DNA of 64,000 nucleotides, taken from NCBI GenBank assembly GCA_039800005.1, contig JBDLRN010000010.1, positions 1 through 64,000 of the forward strand, written 5' to 3'. The notes beneath the pieces were generated by a model. The model was not told the DNA's origin and made no database searches. It worked only from the letters and a program-made list of their open reading frames with translations. The stretch comes from Casp-actino8 sp039800005 (lineage in GTDB: Bacteria; Actinomycetota; Acidimicrobiia; Acidimicrobiales; Ilumatobacteraceae). The stretch's first letter is position 1, and each line of letters starts with the position of its first letter. Below are positions 1 to 8,510 of the stretch, piece by piece. Both the position numbers and the translations under genes were made by a program.

Positions 1-232
1 CGCGCACACCGGTCCAACCCAACTTCTGCGCGAAGGTCGAGCCGGCGATGAAGCCCGGATAACCGTTGCGAATGGTGTCGGCTCCGGCGACGTACTGGAT
101 GTCGCGCCATTCGAGGCCGGCATCGGCGAGCGCGGCACGCGCCGCGACCATGCCGTACTCGGTGAAGTCGTTGCCCCACTTGCCCCACGGGTGCATACCG
201 ACACCCATCACGTACAAGTCACGACTCGACAT
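1..232 (-). CDS. SCP2-type thiolase (acetyl-CoA acetyltransferase-like), 3' part cut off by window edge
   Basis: Only the first 77 codons are inside the window; the gene runs off its left end. The start is an ATG at 232-230 that shares one base with the TGA of the DUF35 gene (TGATG), so the two are translationally coupled. The N-terminus reads like non-catalytic or SCP2-associated thiolases: a MGVGMHPWGKW opening, an early ARAALADAGLEWRDI helix, and then a GADTIRNGYPG stretch. In this family a thiolase-like protein works with a DUF35 (zinc ribbon/OB-fold) partner in acyl-CoA side-chain degradation. The active-site residues lie outside the window, so catalysis cannot be judged. Confidence 0.8.
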   Translation of the reverse strand, partial: MSSRDLYVMGVGMHPWGKWGNDFTEYGMVAARAALADAGLEWRDIQYVAGADTIRNGYPGFIAGSTFAQKLGWTGVR

Positions 233-699
233 CACGCCACCTCTCCTGCGGCCGGCGCCCACACGTACACCATGTGTTCGGTCACCGTTCCGTCGTCGTG
301 CTCTTCTCGATACAAGACGTCGGTCTCGAGTTGCATCGGCATTCCCACCTTCAGATCGGTGGCGAGCACACCTTTGGGCGCTTGGCCGAGCACGATCAGG
401 CCTTCGTCGGCCAACTGAACGGCCACGAGCGCATAGGGCTCGAAGGGGTCACTCGCCTTGTACGGCGGCGGCGGCGCGTAGCGATTCTCGGTGTAACTCC
501 ACACGGTCCCCCGACGACTGAGCGGAGTGGGCGACAAGGTGGCCGAGTCGCAATCGGGATTGGGGCAGTTCTCGCTCCGCGGCGGGAACACGTAGGTGCC
601 GCAACCGTCGCAACGACCACCGATCAACGACGGCTGCTCGTCGAGGGTGAACCAACCCTCGACCGCGGGAACACGAGAGATGCGTGGAGTCTGGGTCAC
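232..699 (-). CDS. DUF35 zinc-ribbon/OB-fold acyl-CoA-associated protein
   Basis: 155 residues. The N-terminal half has a rubredoxin-like zinc ribbon (CDGCGTYVFPP, then CPNPDC) and the C-terminal half an OB fold (GTVWSYTENRY, then PYALVAVQL). This is the usual partner of SCP2-type thiolases and thiolase-like aldolases, and the next gene is one. The start is GTG at 699. A TAGTCT hexamer at 711-706 ends six bases upstream, which would give a leaderless message; it overlaps the stop codon of the upstream acyltransferase gene, so this pair can be transcribed independently. The exact acyl-CoA substrate cannot be read from sequence. Confidence 0.88.
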   Translation of the reverse strand: MTQTPRISRVPAVEGWFTLDEQPSLIGGRCDGCGTYVFPPRSENCPNPDCDSATLSPTPLSRRGTVWSYTENRYAPPPPYKASDPFEPYALVAVQLADEGLIVLGQAPKGVLATDLKVGMPMQLETDVLYREEHDDGTVTEHMVYVWAPAAGEVA

Positions 700-708
700 C
701 GGGTCAGA

Positions 709-3201
709 CTAATCAGCGACCGTCGGAGCGGTACCGTCGAGGAACGGCACCAGTTCGGCGGCGAGGATCTCGGCGAGCACCTCTTCACCCATGTGGACAC
801 CGTCGCCGCGCAGACTCCCCGGCTCACCACCGTCGGCCGCCTCGTAACGTTCGACGATCTCGGCCCAGTCGAAGAATTCGATCGACGGCCAACGCGTCCC
901 GTAGTCGCGTAGCGCCTCGTTCCAACCGGCGACGCGCTCGAACTCGCCGAAGGTGGCGTCGCCGAGGGCTCCCCCGTGGATGGTGGGGCTCGTGAAGAAC
1001 ACCACCCGGGTGCTCGTCGACTCGGCGAGGGCGACGAGTCGACCCACGGCCTCGTCGTGGCGCCGAGCGAACTCGTCGTCGCCGACCACGAACCACTCGC
1101 CGTCGATCTCGTACTGCTGATCGGACTGCTCGGGCACCGAGACCACGACGAGGAGGATCCGCGGAACGAAGTCGGCGAACAGCGGAGTCCAAGTGTCGTC
1201 GAGGTCGGGACACGCACTCAGATCGAACTCCACACCGTCCCACCATCGGATCTGCTGGACCTCGACCAAGGGGCAGTTGCGTCCGCCCGCCCAGACCACG
1301 TCGTAGCGATCACGCGCCACGTCGTTGAGAGCGCGGGCAACGCCGTACGACACGCTGTCGCCGATCACGACGACGCGCGTTCGATCGTCAGCCGCGTCGA
1401 GTTCGGACGACAACAGGTCGAACTCGCTCTGCCACACCTCGGGGTCGGGACGGTCGACGTAGGAGATGGTCGTTCGCTGCGCACCGAGGTCGGCCAGGCG
1501 GTTCGCCAATTCGTCGCCACGAATCGCGTCGACGATGAGCGTGGCCCGCTCGCCGAGGAACGACTCGAACCGTTTCGCGTACGCGAGCGGGACGGTGAAG
1601 CGACGTTGAACGGTGTCGGGGTACTCGAGAAGCCGGTGCGCGGTCTCGACTCCGATGAGCGCACTCACGTGCTCTCGTTCGAGCGGTCCGGCACCGAACA
1701 CGAGCAGATCGAAGGAGTCACGGTCGACGAGCAGTTCCTCGAGCGACGGACAACCGAGACGCGACCCTCCGCCGAGGCGGATGGCGCACTCCGCTCGACT
1801 TCGATCGACCACCTCCATGGCGTCGTCGCCGGCGTCGACGTGAGCACGAACCCGCCCGGCCAACGACGGATCGCTTCCGAGCACGAGAACTCGACGAGCC
1901 GTTGGGTCGTTCGGCTCGTCCGACGAGGCGTTCGTCGGGACGTTCGACGTGTCGACGTCGGCGGACTCCTCCGCCCCGAAGTCGACCACGCGATCCGGTG
2001 CGTCGACACCGGCCAATACGACGGGAGCCGGGCGAACCACCACGAACACCACGGCGACCGTCGCGGCCACGGCTGCCACCACACCGATCGTGGCCTGGCT
2101 CGGACGGGGCAGAACTCGTCGCCGCCGAATCGGTTCCTCGACGTAGCGATATGACAGCAGAGCCAGGGCGGTGGTGCTCGCGAGACGAACCGCGTCGAGG
2201 GTCCAACCACCGAATCCCATCCGATCCTCGCTCATCGCCATGAAGATCGGCCAGTGATACACGTACATGCCGTAACTGACCTTGCCTGACCACACCAGAG
2301 GTCGCCACGACATGACCGCCCGCACGGGACCGGGCACCATGGAGCCGAGGATCAGCACACAGGCCACCAACGAGAAAACGGCCAAGCCGCCGTCGTACAC
2401 GATGTCGTCACTCGTCGCGACGGTGGCCACCAGATAGAAGAAGAAGCCGAGTCCGAGAGTCGAGGCGACGGCGATCACGTTGGCCGACCGGGCCGAGATC
2501 TCGCGTCCGACCGGCACGACCAGAGCGAGGAGGGCTCCGATCAGAACCTCGACCGCGCGTACGTGGGTGCCGTAGTAGGTGTAGGTACGCGACTCGGTGT
2601 ACAAGCCGGCCACCACACTCGCCACGGCGAGCACTGCGAGGCCAGAGAACAGCACGGCGGTCGGTCGACGGAGACGGCGACCGAGCACCAGGAGTCCGAT
2701 CATGACCAGCGGGAAGGCGAAGTAGAACTGCTCCTCGATCGCCAACGACCAGAAGTGCTGCACCGGCGACGCCGTGTCGGTGAAGAGGTCCTCGTAGGAG
2801 TTGCCGGTCACGGCGAAGCGCCAGTTGGCCGCATAGCCGAGAGCGGCGAACAGGTCGCCGCGTAGCCGGGGCCCGTCGAAGATCGGTGTGGTGATCGACA
2901 CGACGGCGACACCGAGCACCGTCACGATCGCGGCCGGCATCAGGCGCCGCAGCCTCCGCGCCCAGAAGGAGGGCAGGTGAACACGACCGGCGGCGTCGAA
3001 CTCGCGCACGATCAACTGGGTGATCAGGTACCCCGACAACGTGAAGAACAACGAGACCGAGAACACGCCACCGGGCACGAACGACCACTCCAGGTGGTAC
3101 GCCAACATCACGACGAGCGGCAGACCGCGCACCCCATCGAGTCCGGCGACGTAGGGCAGACCCCGTGCGCCACTCTCCGACCGACTCGCTGATCCCCCCA
3201 C
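709..3201 (-). CDS. OafA/YrhL-type membrane acyltransferase with C-terminal SGNH domain
   Basis: 830 residues. Residues ~15-390 form an acyltransferase-3 domain of about ten membrane segments, starting with GLDGVRGLPLVVMLAYHL, which carries the family histidine, followed by FFTLSGYLITQLI. After a linker, residues ~610-825 form an SGNH-like domain with GDSVSYGVA (block I), GGRNCPL (block III) and GDGVHMGEE (block V, catalytic Asp-x-x-His). Such fusions move acetyl or other acyl groups onto cell-wall or surface polysaccharides, with acceptance or hydrolysis outside the membrane. The start is GTG at 3201; TACACT (3215-3210) lies eight bases upstream, suggesting a leaderless transcript. The acceptor is unknown. 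Confidence 0.85.
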   Translation of the reverse strand: MGGSASRSESGARGLPYVAGLDGVRGLPLVVMLAYHLEWSFVPGGVFSVSLFFTLSGYLITQLIVREFDAAGRVHLPSFWARRLRRLMPAAIVTVLGVAVVSITTPIFDGPRLRGDLFAALGYAANWRFAVTGNSYEDLFTDTASPVQHFWSLAIEEQFYFAFPLVMIGLLVLGRRLRRPTAVLFSGLAVLAVASVVAGLYTESRTYTYYGTHVRAVEVLIGALLALVVPVGREISARSANVIAVASTLGLGFFFYLVATVATSDDIVYDGGLAVFSLVACVLILGSMVPGPVRAVMSWRPLVWSGKVSYGMYVYHWPIFMAMSEDRMGFGGWTLDAVRLASTTALALLSYRYVEEPIRRRRVLPRPSQATIGVVAAVAATVAVVFVVVRPAPVVLAGVDAPDRVVDFGAEESADVDTSNVPTNASSDEPNDPTARRVLVLGSDPSLAGRVRAHVDAGDDAMEVVDRSRAECAIRLGGGSRLGCPSLEELLVDRDSFDLLVFGAGPLEREHVSALIGVETAHRLLEYPDTVQRRFTVPLAYAKRFESFLGERATLIVDAIRGDELANRLADLGAQRTTISYVDRPDPEVWQSEFDLLSSELDAADDRTRVVVIGDSVSYGVARALNDVARDRYDVVWAGGRNCPLVEVQQIRWWDGVEFDLSACPDLDDTWTPLFADFVPRILLVVVSVPEQSDQQYEIDGEWFVVGDDEFARRHDEAVGRLVALAESTSTRVVFFTSPTIHGGALGDATFGEFERVAGWNEALRDYGTRWPSIEFFDWAEIVERYEAADGGEPGSLRGDGVHMGEEVLAEILAAELVPFLDGTAPTVAD

Positions 3202-3254
3202 CGGCGACGAGTGTAGAAGTCGACGTTCGGCGCCACCCGCCGCCGAATCCGGAA

Positions 3255-3273
3255 ATCTGACGGGGCATCAGAT
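3255..3273. promoter_or_regulatory. CTGAY-N5-RTCAG palindromic operator, site 1
   Basis: Inverted repeat with perfect arms ATCTGA (3255-3260) and TCAGAT (3268-3273). It matches three other sites in the window (7168, 8434, 50478). It lies upstream of the acyl-CoA dehydrogenase gene at 3307; a TAGGGT -10 hexamer at 3291-3296 begins 27 bases from the centre, so the site would cover the -35 region, as expected for a repressor operator. The TetR protein encoded at 12934 is the likely ligand, by inference only. Confidence 0.65.
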
Positions 3274-3306
3274 CGGCCGAGACGCCCGACTAGGGTTCGG
3301 CACGCC

Positions 3307-4455
3307 ATGGACCTTCGCGAAACTCCCGGGCAAGCCGCATTCCGAGCCGAAGCTCGCGAGTGGTTGGCCGCCAACGTCCCGTCCGAACCGTTGCCCAGTT
3401 TCGACACCGAGGCCGGTTTCACCGCGCACCGCGCGTGGGAGAGACGTCTCGCCGACGGTCGTTGGTCGGCGGTGTCGTGGCCCGAGAAGTACGGCGGCCG
3501 GGGGGCCGACTACATCCACTGGCTGATCTTCGAAGAGGAGTACTACCGATCGGGTGCTCCGGGTCGTGTCAACCAAAACGGCATCTTCCTTCTCGGTCCC
3601 ACCATCATGGAAGTGGGTACCGACGCGCAGAAGGATCGCTTCTTGCCCACCATGGCTTCCAGCGAGATCGTCTGGGCGCAGGCGTGGAGCGAACCCAATG
3701 CCGGCAGCGACCTGGCCGGTATCCGCGCCAAGGCCACGCGTGACGGTGACGACTGGATCCTGAACGGCCAGAAGATCTGGGCCAGCCGCGCCGTGTGGGC
3801 CGACTGGTGTTTCGGCATCTTCCGCACCGACCCGACGGCCGAGCGCCATCGCGGTCTCACGTTCATTCTCTGCCCGCTGGATCTGCCCGGCATCACGGTG
3901 CGACCGATCGCCCAACTCGACGGAGACACCGGCTTCGCCGAGATCTTCTTCGACGACGTACGCGTTCCCGTCGAGAACACGCTCGGCGGAGTCGACAAGG
4001 GATGGCACGTGGCGATGGCCACCGCCGGTTTCGAACGAGGAGTGAGTCTGCGCAGCCCGGCCCGCTTCACCGAAGCGGCCAACCGTCTCGTGCATCTGTG
4101 GCGCACCTACGCCGATCCCTCCGACACCGCGCTCGCCGATGCGGTCACCGACGCGTGGATGCAGGCCGAGGGGTACCGGCTCCACACCTACCAAACCGTG
4201 ACCGGAATGTTGGAGGGTCGACCCATCGGTGCCGAGGCCAGTCTCAACAAGATCTTCTGGAGCGAGATGGACGTGCGCATCCACGAGATCGCGCTGCAGA
4301 TCCTCGGCCCCGAAGCCGAGCGCATGGAGGGTCCGTTCGAACGATGGGTCGACGGCTTCCTCTTCTCGCTGAGCGGCCCCATCTACGCCGGCACCAACGA
4401 GATCCAGCGCAACATCATCGCCGACCGCGTGTTGCAGCTCCCGAAGGGAATGTGA
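3307..4455 (+). CDS. acyl-CoA dehydrogenase, large subunit-type (FadE family)
   Basis: 382 residues, full length. The family order is clear: an N-terminal helical domain, then FAD-contacting WAQAWSEPNAGSDLAGIRAKA, the beta domain (DDWILNGQKIWASRA), and a C-terminal helical domain ending GTNEIQRNIIADRVL. The spot that holds the catalytic Glu in medium-chain enzymes (YEGT) reads YAGT, so the base must sit elsewhere. It is followed two bases later by a second, shorter acyl-CoA dehydrogenase. Such pairs usually form alpha2-beta2 enzymes (the FadE28/FadE29, ChsE1/ChsE2 type) for bulky, often steroid side-chain, CoA esters; that reading is inference. The promoter carries operator site 1 and TAGGGT ten bases before the ATG. 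Confidence 0.88.
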   Translation: MDLRETPGQAAFRAEAREWLAANVPSEPLPSFDTEAGFTAHRAWERRLADGRWSAVSWPEKYGGRGADYIHWLIFEEEYYRSGAPGRVNQNGIFLLGPTIMEVGTDAQKDRFLPTMASSEIVWAQAWSEPNAGSDLAGIRAKATRDGDDWILNGQKIWASRAVWADWCFGIFRTDPTAERHRGLTFILCPLDLPGITVRPIAQLDGDTGFAEIFFDDVRVPVENTLGGVDKGWHVAMATAGFERGVSLRSPARFTEAANRLVHLWRTYADPSDTALADAVTDAWMQAEGYRLHTYQTVTGMLEGRPIGAEASLNKIFWSEMDVRIHEIALQILGPEAERMEGPFERWVDGFLFSLSGPIYAGTNEIQRNIIADRVLQLPKGM

Positions 4456-4457
4456 TC

Positions 4458-5414
4458 ATGAAGTTCTCCTTCACCGACGATCAGCGGTTGTTCGCCGAAG
4501 GTTTGCGCGATCTGCTCTCCAACGAGTGTCCGCCCTCGCTCGTGCGTCACACGTGGGAGAACGGCGTCGGCCACGCACCCGAACTGTGGTCGAAGCTCGG
4601 CGACATGGGCGTGCTAGGACTTCTCGTTCCCGAATCGGACGGCGGCATGGGTAGCGATGCCGTCGACGCCGTGCTGCTCTTCCAGGAACTGGGCCGCGCC
4701 GCGGTTCCCGGTCCGGTGCTCGAGCACATGGCGGTGGGCGCACCAGCTCTCGCGTCCAAGCACCCCGGTGTCGTCGACGGCTCGACCGTGATCACCGTGC
4801 ACCTCGACGACTCCCCCTACGTGGCCCACGCTCACGTGGCCGATCTGATCGTCGAGCGCGACGGCGTGCGATCCGGGTTCACCGTCACCGATGTTCACGG
4901 CATCGACGGGGCGCGTCGCATCGCATCGGTCGACGGTGGAACGATCTCGACTCTCGGCGATTCGTCGCGTCTCGACGGAGCCTTCGATCTCATGGCCCTC
5001 GCCACCTCCGCCTATCTCATCGGCCTCGGCGAGCGCATGATCGAGATCGCCGCCGAGTACGCGCGCCAGCGCGAGCAGTTCGGCAAACCGATCGGCTCGT
5101 TCCAAGCCGTCAAGCACCTGATGTCGGACGCTTTGTTGAAAGTCGAGTTCGCCAAGGCGCCCACTTACCGCGCCGCGTGGAGTCTGGCCAACGGCGAACC
5201 CACGGCGTCGCGCGACGTGAGCATGGCCAAGGCACTGGCGAGTGAAGCGGCCTACCGTTCGAGTCGCGGTTCGATGCAGGTGCACGGTGGCATCGGCTAC
5301 ACGTGGGAAGCCGACCTGCAACTGTTCATGAAGAAGGCCTGGGCCTTGTCTCGTGCCTACGGCGACGCCACGTGGCATCGCCGTCGCGTGTCGTCCGCCG
5401 TGCTCGCGTCGTGA
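4458..5414 (+). CDS. acyl-CoA dehydrogenase, short partner subunit
   Basis: 318 residues, shorter than a standalone acyl-CoA dehydrogenase (about 380). The N-terminal helical domain (FSFTDDQRLFAEGLRDLL) and the C-terminal helical domain (ARQREQFGKPIGSFQAVKH, then QVHGGIGYTWEADL) are clear. The middle beta domain is reduced (residues ~115-175) and the usual EPxAGSD flavin motif is missing. This asymmetry with the upstream gene is typical of heteromeric acyl-CoA dehydrogenases in which FAD sits between unlike subunits. The ATG at 4458 is two bases after the upstream stop; GTGA at 5411-5414 couples it to the TauE/SafE gene. Confidence 0.85.
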   Translation: MKFSFTDDQRLFAEGLRDLLSNECPPSLVRHTWENGVGHAPELWSKLGDMGVLGLLVPESDGGMGSDAVDAVLLFQELGRAAVPGPVLEHMAVGAPALASKHPGVVDGSTVITVHLDDSPYVAHAHVADLIVERDGVRSGFTVTDVHGIDGARRIASVDGGTISTLGDSSRLDGAFDLMALATSAYLIGLGERMIEIAAEYARQREQFGKPIGSFQAVKHLMSDALLKVEFAKAPTYRAAWSLANGEPTASRDVSMAKALASEAAYRSSRGSMQVHGGIGYTWEADLQLFMKKAWALSRAYGDATWHRRRVSSAVLAS

Positions 5415-6187
5415 CCGCCACCGGTCGTCCGTCGACGCTCACCATCGCCCTGGTCGGCGTGGGCGCCGGCGTCCTGTCGGGTCTCTTCGGCGTGGGCGGC
5501 GGCATCCTCGTGGTGCCCGGGCTGGTGATGATCCTCGGTCTCGACCAACGCTTGGCGAGCGGAACGTCGCTCGGGGCGGTGTTCCCCATCTCGGTGGCGA
5601 GCCTCGCCACCTACTGGAGTCAGGACAACGTCGACTGGGTGATGGCCCTGTGGTTGGCGATCGGTGCCGTGGGCGGTGCGATCTACGGGACCAAGTTGAT
5701 ACATCGACTGCCCCGGCGATTCATCGGCTACCTGTTCACCGTCATGCTCGTGATCACCGCCGTGCGCCTCTACGTGCCGACGAATGCCGACGGACGTGGT
5801 GCGATCGAGGTCGGCGGCGCAATCGCACTGGTGATCATCGGCTTTCTGACCGGCGTGCTCGCCGGACTGCTCGGCATCGGCGGTGGCGTGATCATGGTGC
5901 CGATCATGATCGTGTTCTTCAGCGAGATCCCGGTGATCGCCAAGGGCACCTCGGCCGCTGTGATCATCCCCACCGCGATCATCGGCACGTGGCGCAACAC
6001 CAAGGCCAAGAACATCGACACCAAGGTTGCGGCGATCGTCGGACTGGCCGGCGTCCCGACCGCCATCGTCGGCGGCATCGTGGCCGACGTGATGAACGAG
6101 AACTTGTCGAACGCGCTGTTCGCCTCCCTCGTGCTCGTGGTGGCGGCCAAGATGTTCCGCGATCTGCGTCGCGAGACGAGTTCCTGA
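5411..6187 (+). CDS. TauE/SafE-family sulfite/anion permease
   Basis: 258 residues of a polytopic inner-membrane protein with two internally repeated halves, each carrying the family glycine motif (GVLSGLFGVGGGILVVPGLV near residue 18 and GVLAGLLGIGGGVIMVPIMI near residue 150). About eight membrane segments. The family exports or imports sulfite, sulfoacetate, taurine-derived or other small organic anions. The start is a GTG overlapping the preceding stop by four bases (GTGA), so it belongs to the acyl-CoA dehydrogenase operon. That context suggests transport of the acid degraded by the pair, or of a sulfur by-product, but the substrate is not determinable. Confidence 0.85.
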   Translation: MTATGRPSTLTIALVGVGAGVLSGLFGVGGGILVVPGLVMILGLDQRLASGTSLGAVFPISVASLATYWSQDNVDWVMALWLAIGAVGGAIYGTKLIHRLPRRFIGYLFTVMLVITAVRLYVPTNADGRGAIEVGGAIALVIIGFLTGVLAGLLGIGGGVIMVPIMIVFFSEIPVIAKGTSAAVIIPTAIIGTWRNTKAKNIDTKVAAIVGLAGVPTAIVGGIVADVMNENLSNALFASLVLVVAAKMFRDLRRETSS

Positions 6188-6188
6188 A

Positions 6189-7082
6189 TCAGCCTCGACC
6201 GGCGACCGCGTCGGCGAGTCGGTCGAGCATTCGTGGATCGCTCGTGGCCGGCACGACGATGAACTCGTCGGCCCCTTCGGCCTCGACCGCGTCGAGCAGA
6301 TCGACGAGACGTGACGCGTCGTGCAACGGCATGGCGGCCGCGAGCGACGCGGCGAGATCAGGCGAGAACACGCGCAGGTAGGTCTCGGCGAAGTCGCGCA
6401 ACGTGGACTGCGCATCGGATCCGAGGGCCACGAACGAACCGGTCACGAGACGAGGTCGCTCGGCGCGACCGGCCGCGGTCCAGGCCGCCTCGGTGGCCCG
6501 GAAGAGTCGACCCGATTCGGCCGCGTCGCCGAGCAAGGTGAATCCGCTCACGCCGTCGGCCCACTGCGCAGCCCGCGCCAACGACTTCGGCCCCATCGCC
6601 GAAGCCATGATCGGCGGACCGCCCGGTTGGACCGGAACCGGGCCGACCGACTCGCCGTCGGCTGCCGCCCCGCCGCTCCAGAGTCGGCGCAACTCGTGCA
6701 CCGCGGCGTCGAGACGTCCGTGCCGGCCAGCGAAGGGCGACCCGAGGGCCGCGTAGTCCTGGTGCCGACCGCCCACCCCGACGGCGATCTCGACCCGACC
6801 GCCCGACACGACGTCGAGCGACGCCAGCTCCTTGGCCACCAGAGCCGGAGCGTGCCACGGCAACACGACCACGTTGACGAGCACCCGGACCCGATCGGTC
6901 AGGGCGGCCGCCGCCGAGCACAAGGTGAACCCGTCGAGGTTGTGAAAGGTGATTCGTTCGCCCGCCGAGACGCTCGAGAACGGACCCTCGTCGATCCCCT
7001 GACACCAGACCCGCAGACGATCCCGGTCGAGCCCGGTCGCCATCTGCGGCAGAGCCACTCCCACGGTCATTCGGCGAGACAT
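6189..7082 (-). CDS. LLM-class (luciferase-like) F420-dependent oxidoreductase
   Basis: 297 residues from the chosen ATG at 7082, which is followed by the family opening MSRRMTVGVALPQ. Typical TIM-barrel features are present: LTDRVRVLVNVVVLPWH, ELASLDVVSGGRVEIAVGVG and the late IMASAMGPKSLARAAQWADG. Actinobacterial members use coenzyme F420 or FMN for hydride transfer or monooxygenation. An in-frame ATG at 7148 lengthens it by 22 residues but has no ribosome site; 7082 has GAAAGTGGG before it. It converges on the TauE/SafE gene, one base apart, and diverges from the amidohydrolase gene across operator site 2, so both could share control. Confidence 0.82.
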   Translation of the reverse strand: MSRRMTVGVALPQMATGLDRDRLRVWCQGIDEGPFSSVSAGERITFHNLDGFTLCSAAAALTDRVRVLVNVVVLPWHAPALVAKELASLDVVSGGRVEIAVGVGGRHQDYAALGSPFAGRHGRLDAAVHELRRLWSGGAAADGESVGPVPVQPGGPPIMASAMGPKSLARAAQWADGVSGFTLLGDAAESGRLFRATEAAWTAAGRAERPRLVTGSFVALGSDAQSTLRDFAETYLRVFSPDLAASLAAAMPLHDASRLVDLLDAVEAEGADEFIVVPATSDPRMLDRLADAVAGRG

Positions 7083-7167
7083 GGACCCACTTTCGCCCAC
7101 GACAGCCCGATCGGCCAACTTGCCGTTCGACGGGTCGGTATCCACCATCTGAACTGGGGTGACGCCG

Positions 7168-7188
7168 AATCTGACACGGCGTCAGATT
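7168..7188. promoter_or_regulatory. CTGAY-N5-RTCAG palindromic operator, site 2
   Basis: The best-formed copy: arms AATCTGAC (7168-7175) and GTCAGATT (7181-7188) around a five-base spacer, perfect over 16 positions. It lies between the divergent luciferase-like and amidohydrolase genes and ends seven bases before TACCCT (7196-7201), a -10 hexamer that itself ends six bases before the amidohydrolase ATG. A protein bound here would block the promoter spacer. Confidence 0.72.
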
Positions 7189-7207
7189 TCGGTGCTACCC
7201 TTCCGCC

Positions 7208-8416
7208 ATGCGCGAACTGCCCAAGATCATCTCGGTCGACGATCACGTCACCGAACCGGCCACCGTCTGGACCGACCGACTGCCGAAGAAGTACCACGAC
7301 GTCGGCCCGCGTATCGAGCGCCTCCCCGTCAAGGAGATGACGTTCATCGGCGGCAAGTTCACTGCGGTGCCCGGCGCCAAGGGTGAAGACGGCCCGCTCG
7401 CCGACTGGTGGTTCTACGAAGATCTCCGTCGTCCGCTCACGCGCCTCGACACCGCGGTCGGATTCGATCGCGACGAGGTGACCGTCACCGGCATCACCTA
7501 CGACGAGATGCGCCAAGGTTCGTACAAGCTCAAGGAGCGCCTGGAGGACATGGACGTCGCCGGCATCGAAGCCTCGCTCTGCTTCCCCACGTTCCCGCGT
7601 TTCTGCGGCCAGACGTTCCACGAAGCGCAGGACAAGGAACTCGCCATGCTCGGCGTGTACGCGTACAACGACTGGATGTACGAAGAGTGGTGCGGCGAGT
7701 CCGGTGGTCGCATGTTGCCGCTCGGTTTGATCCCGCTGTGGGATCCCGTCGCCGCCGCCGCCGAGATCCGTCGCAATGCCGCTCGCGGTTTCCGCGCCGT
7801 GGCCTTCAGTGAGATCCCCTCCAACCTGAACCTGCCGAGCATCCACGATGCCGACGGCTACTGGCTGCCGTTCTTCGAAGCCTGCAACGAGACCGGCACG
7901 GTCATCTGCATGCACATCGGCTCGGGCTCCAAGATGCCGAGCACGTCGCCCGACGCTCCGGCCGCCGTGGGCTCCACCCTCACCTTCGCCAACTGCTGCT
8001 TCAGCATGGTCGACTGGTTGATGAGCGGACACTTCACACAGTTCCCCGACCTGAAGATCGCCTACAGCGAAGGCCAGATCGGCTGGATCCCCTACATCCT
8101 CGAGCGGGCCGATCGCGTGTGGGAGGACAACCGCGGTTGGGGCGGCATCGCCAACAAGGTTCTCGAACCGCCGTCGCAGTTGTTCAAGAAGCATGTCTAC
8201 GGCTGCTTCTTCGACGATCCGCACGGTCTGCGTTCGCTCGTCGAGATCGGCGAGGACAACGTCACCTACGAGTGCGATTATCCGCACTCCGACTCGACGT
8301 GGCCGCACACCGCCAAGATCGCGCACGAGCAGACTCTCGGGCTGACCGACGAGCAGGTCTACAAGGTGTTGCGAGGCAACGCCATCAAGATGCTCGGCAT
8401 CACCCACCTGTCCTGA
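7208..8416 (+). CDS. amidohydrolase-2 family metal-dependent hydrolase/decarboxylase
   Basis: 402 residues. The ACMSD-like TIM-barrel family is shown by the opening metal motif SVDDHVTEP, the internal LCFPTFPRFCGQ and MLPLGLIPLWDP strands, ICMHIGSGS with a metal-ligand His, and the C-terminal ECDYPHSDSTWP with the Asp ligand. Family members decarboxylate or hydrolyse ring-derived acids. The start ATG has TACCCT six bases upstream and no Shine-Dalgarno sequence, so the message is likely leaderless; operator site 2 is immediately upstream. A clear paralogue lies at 51448-52665 with the same gene neighbours (SDRs, acyl-CoA synthetase). The substrate is unknown. Confidence 0.85.
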   Translation: MRELPKIISVDDHVTEPATVWTDRLPKKYHDVGPRIERLPVKEMTFIGGKFTAVPGAKGEDGPLADWWFYEDLRRPLTRLDTAVGFDRDEVTVTGITYDEMRQGSYKLKERLEDMDVAGIEASLCFPTFPRFCGQTFHEAQDKELAMLGVYAYNDWMYEEWCGESGGRMLPLGLIPLWDPVAAAAEIRRNAARGFRAVAFSEIPSNLNLPSIHDADGYWLPFFEACNETGTVICMHIGSGSKMPSTSPDAPAAVGSTLTFANCCFSMVDWLMSGHFTQFPDLKIAYSEGQIGWIPYILERADRVWEDNRGWGGIANKVLEPPSQLFKKHVYGCFFDDPHGLRSLVEIGEDNVTYECDYPHSDSTWPHTAKIAHEQTLGLTDEQVYKVLRGNAIKMLGITHLS

Positions 8417-8433
8417 CGACACCCTCCCACCCC

Positions 8434-8452
8434 ATCTGACTGGCCGTCAGAT
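8434..8452. promoter_or_regulatory. CTGAY-N5-RTCAG palindromic operator, site 3
   Basis: Arms ATCTGAC (8434-8440) and GTCAGAT (8446-8452) around five bases, perfect over 14 positions. It lies between the amidohydrolase stop and the alcohol dehydrogenase operon. TAGAGT at 8470-8475 is a plausible -10 beginning 27 bases from the centre, the same geometry as site 1. It would control the five-gene operon that ends with the TetR gene, giving autoregulation. Confidence 0.7.
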
Positions 8453-8510
8453 TTCCGGGGGCCACGCACTAGAGTCGCCCTGAGTCACGGATGCAGGTGA
8501 GGGGTTGATC

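Noticed and set aside
704..716. A fifth CTGAY-like palindrome near the DUF35 start
   Set aside because: GTCAGACTAATCAG contains related half-sites but they are not arranged as an inverted repeat with the five-base spacer.
8505..8510. TTG 8505 as the start of the alcohol dehydrogenase
   Set aside because: ATG 8511 has GAGGGG at a six-base gap; the TTG would sit on the Shine-Dalgarno sequence.
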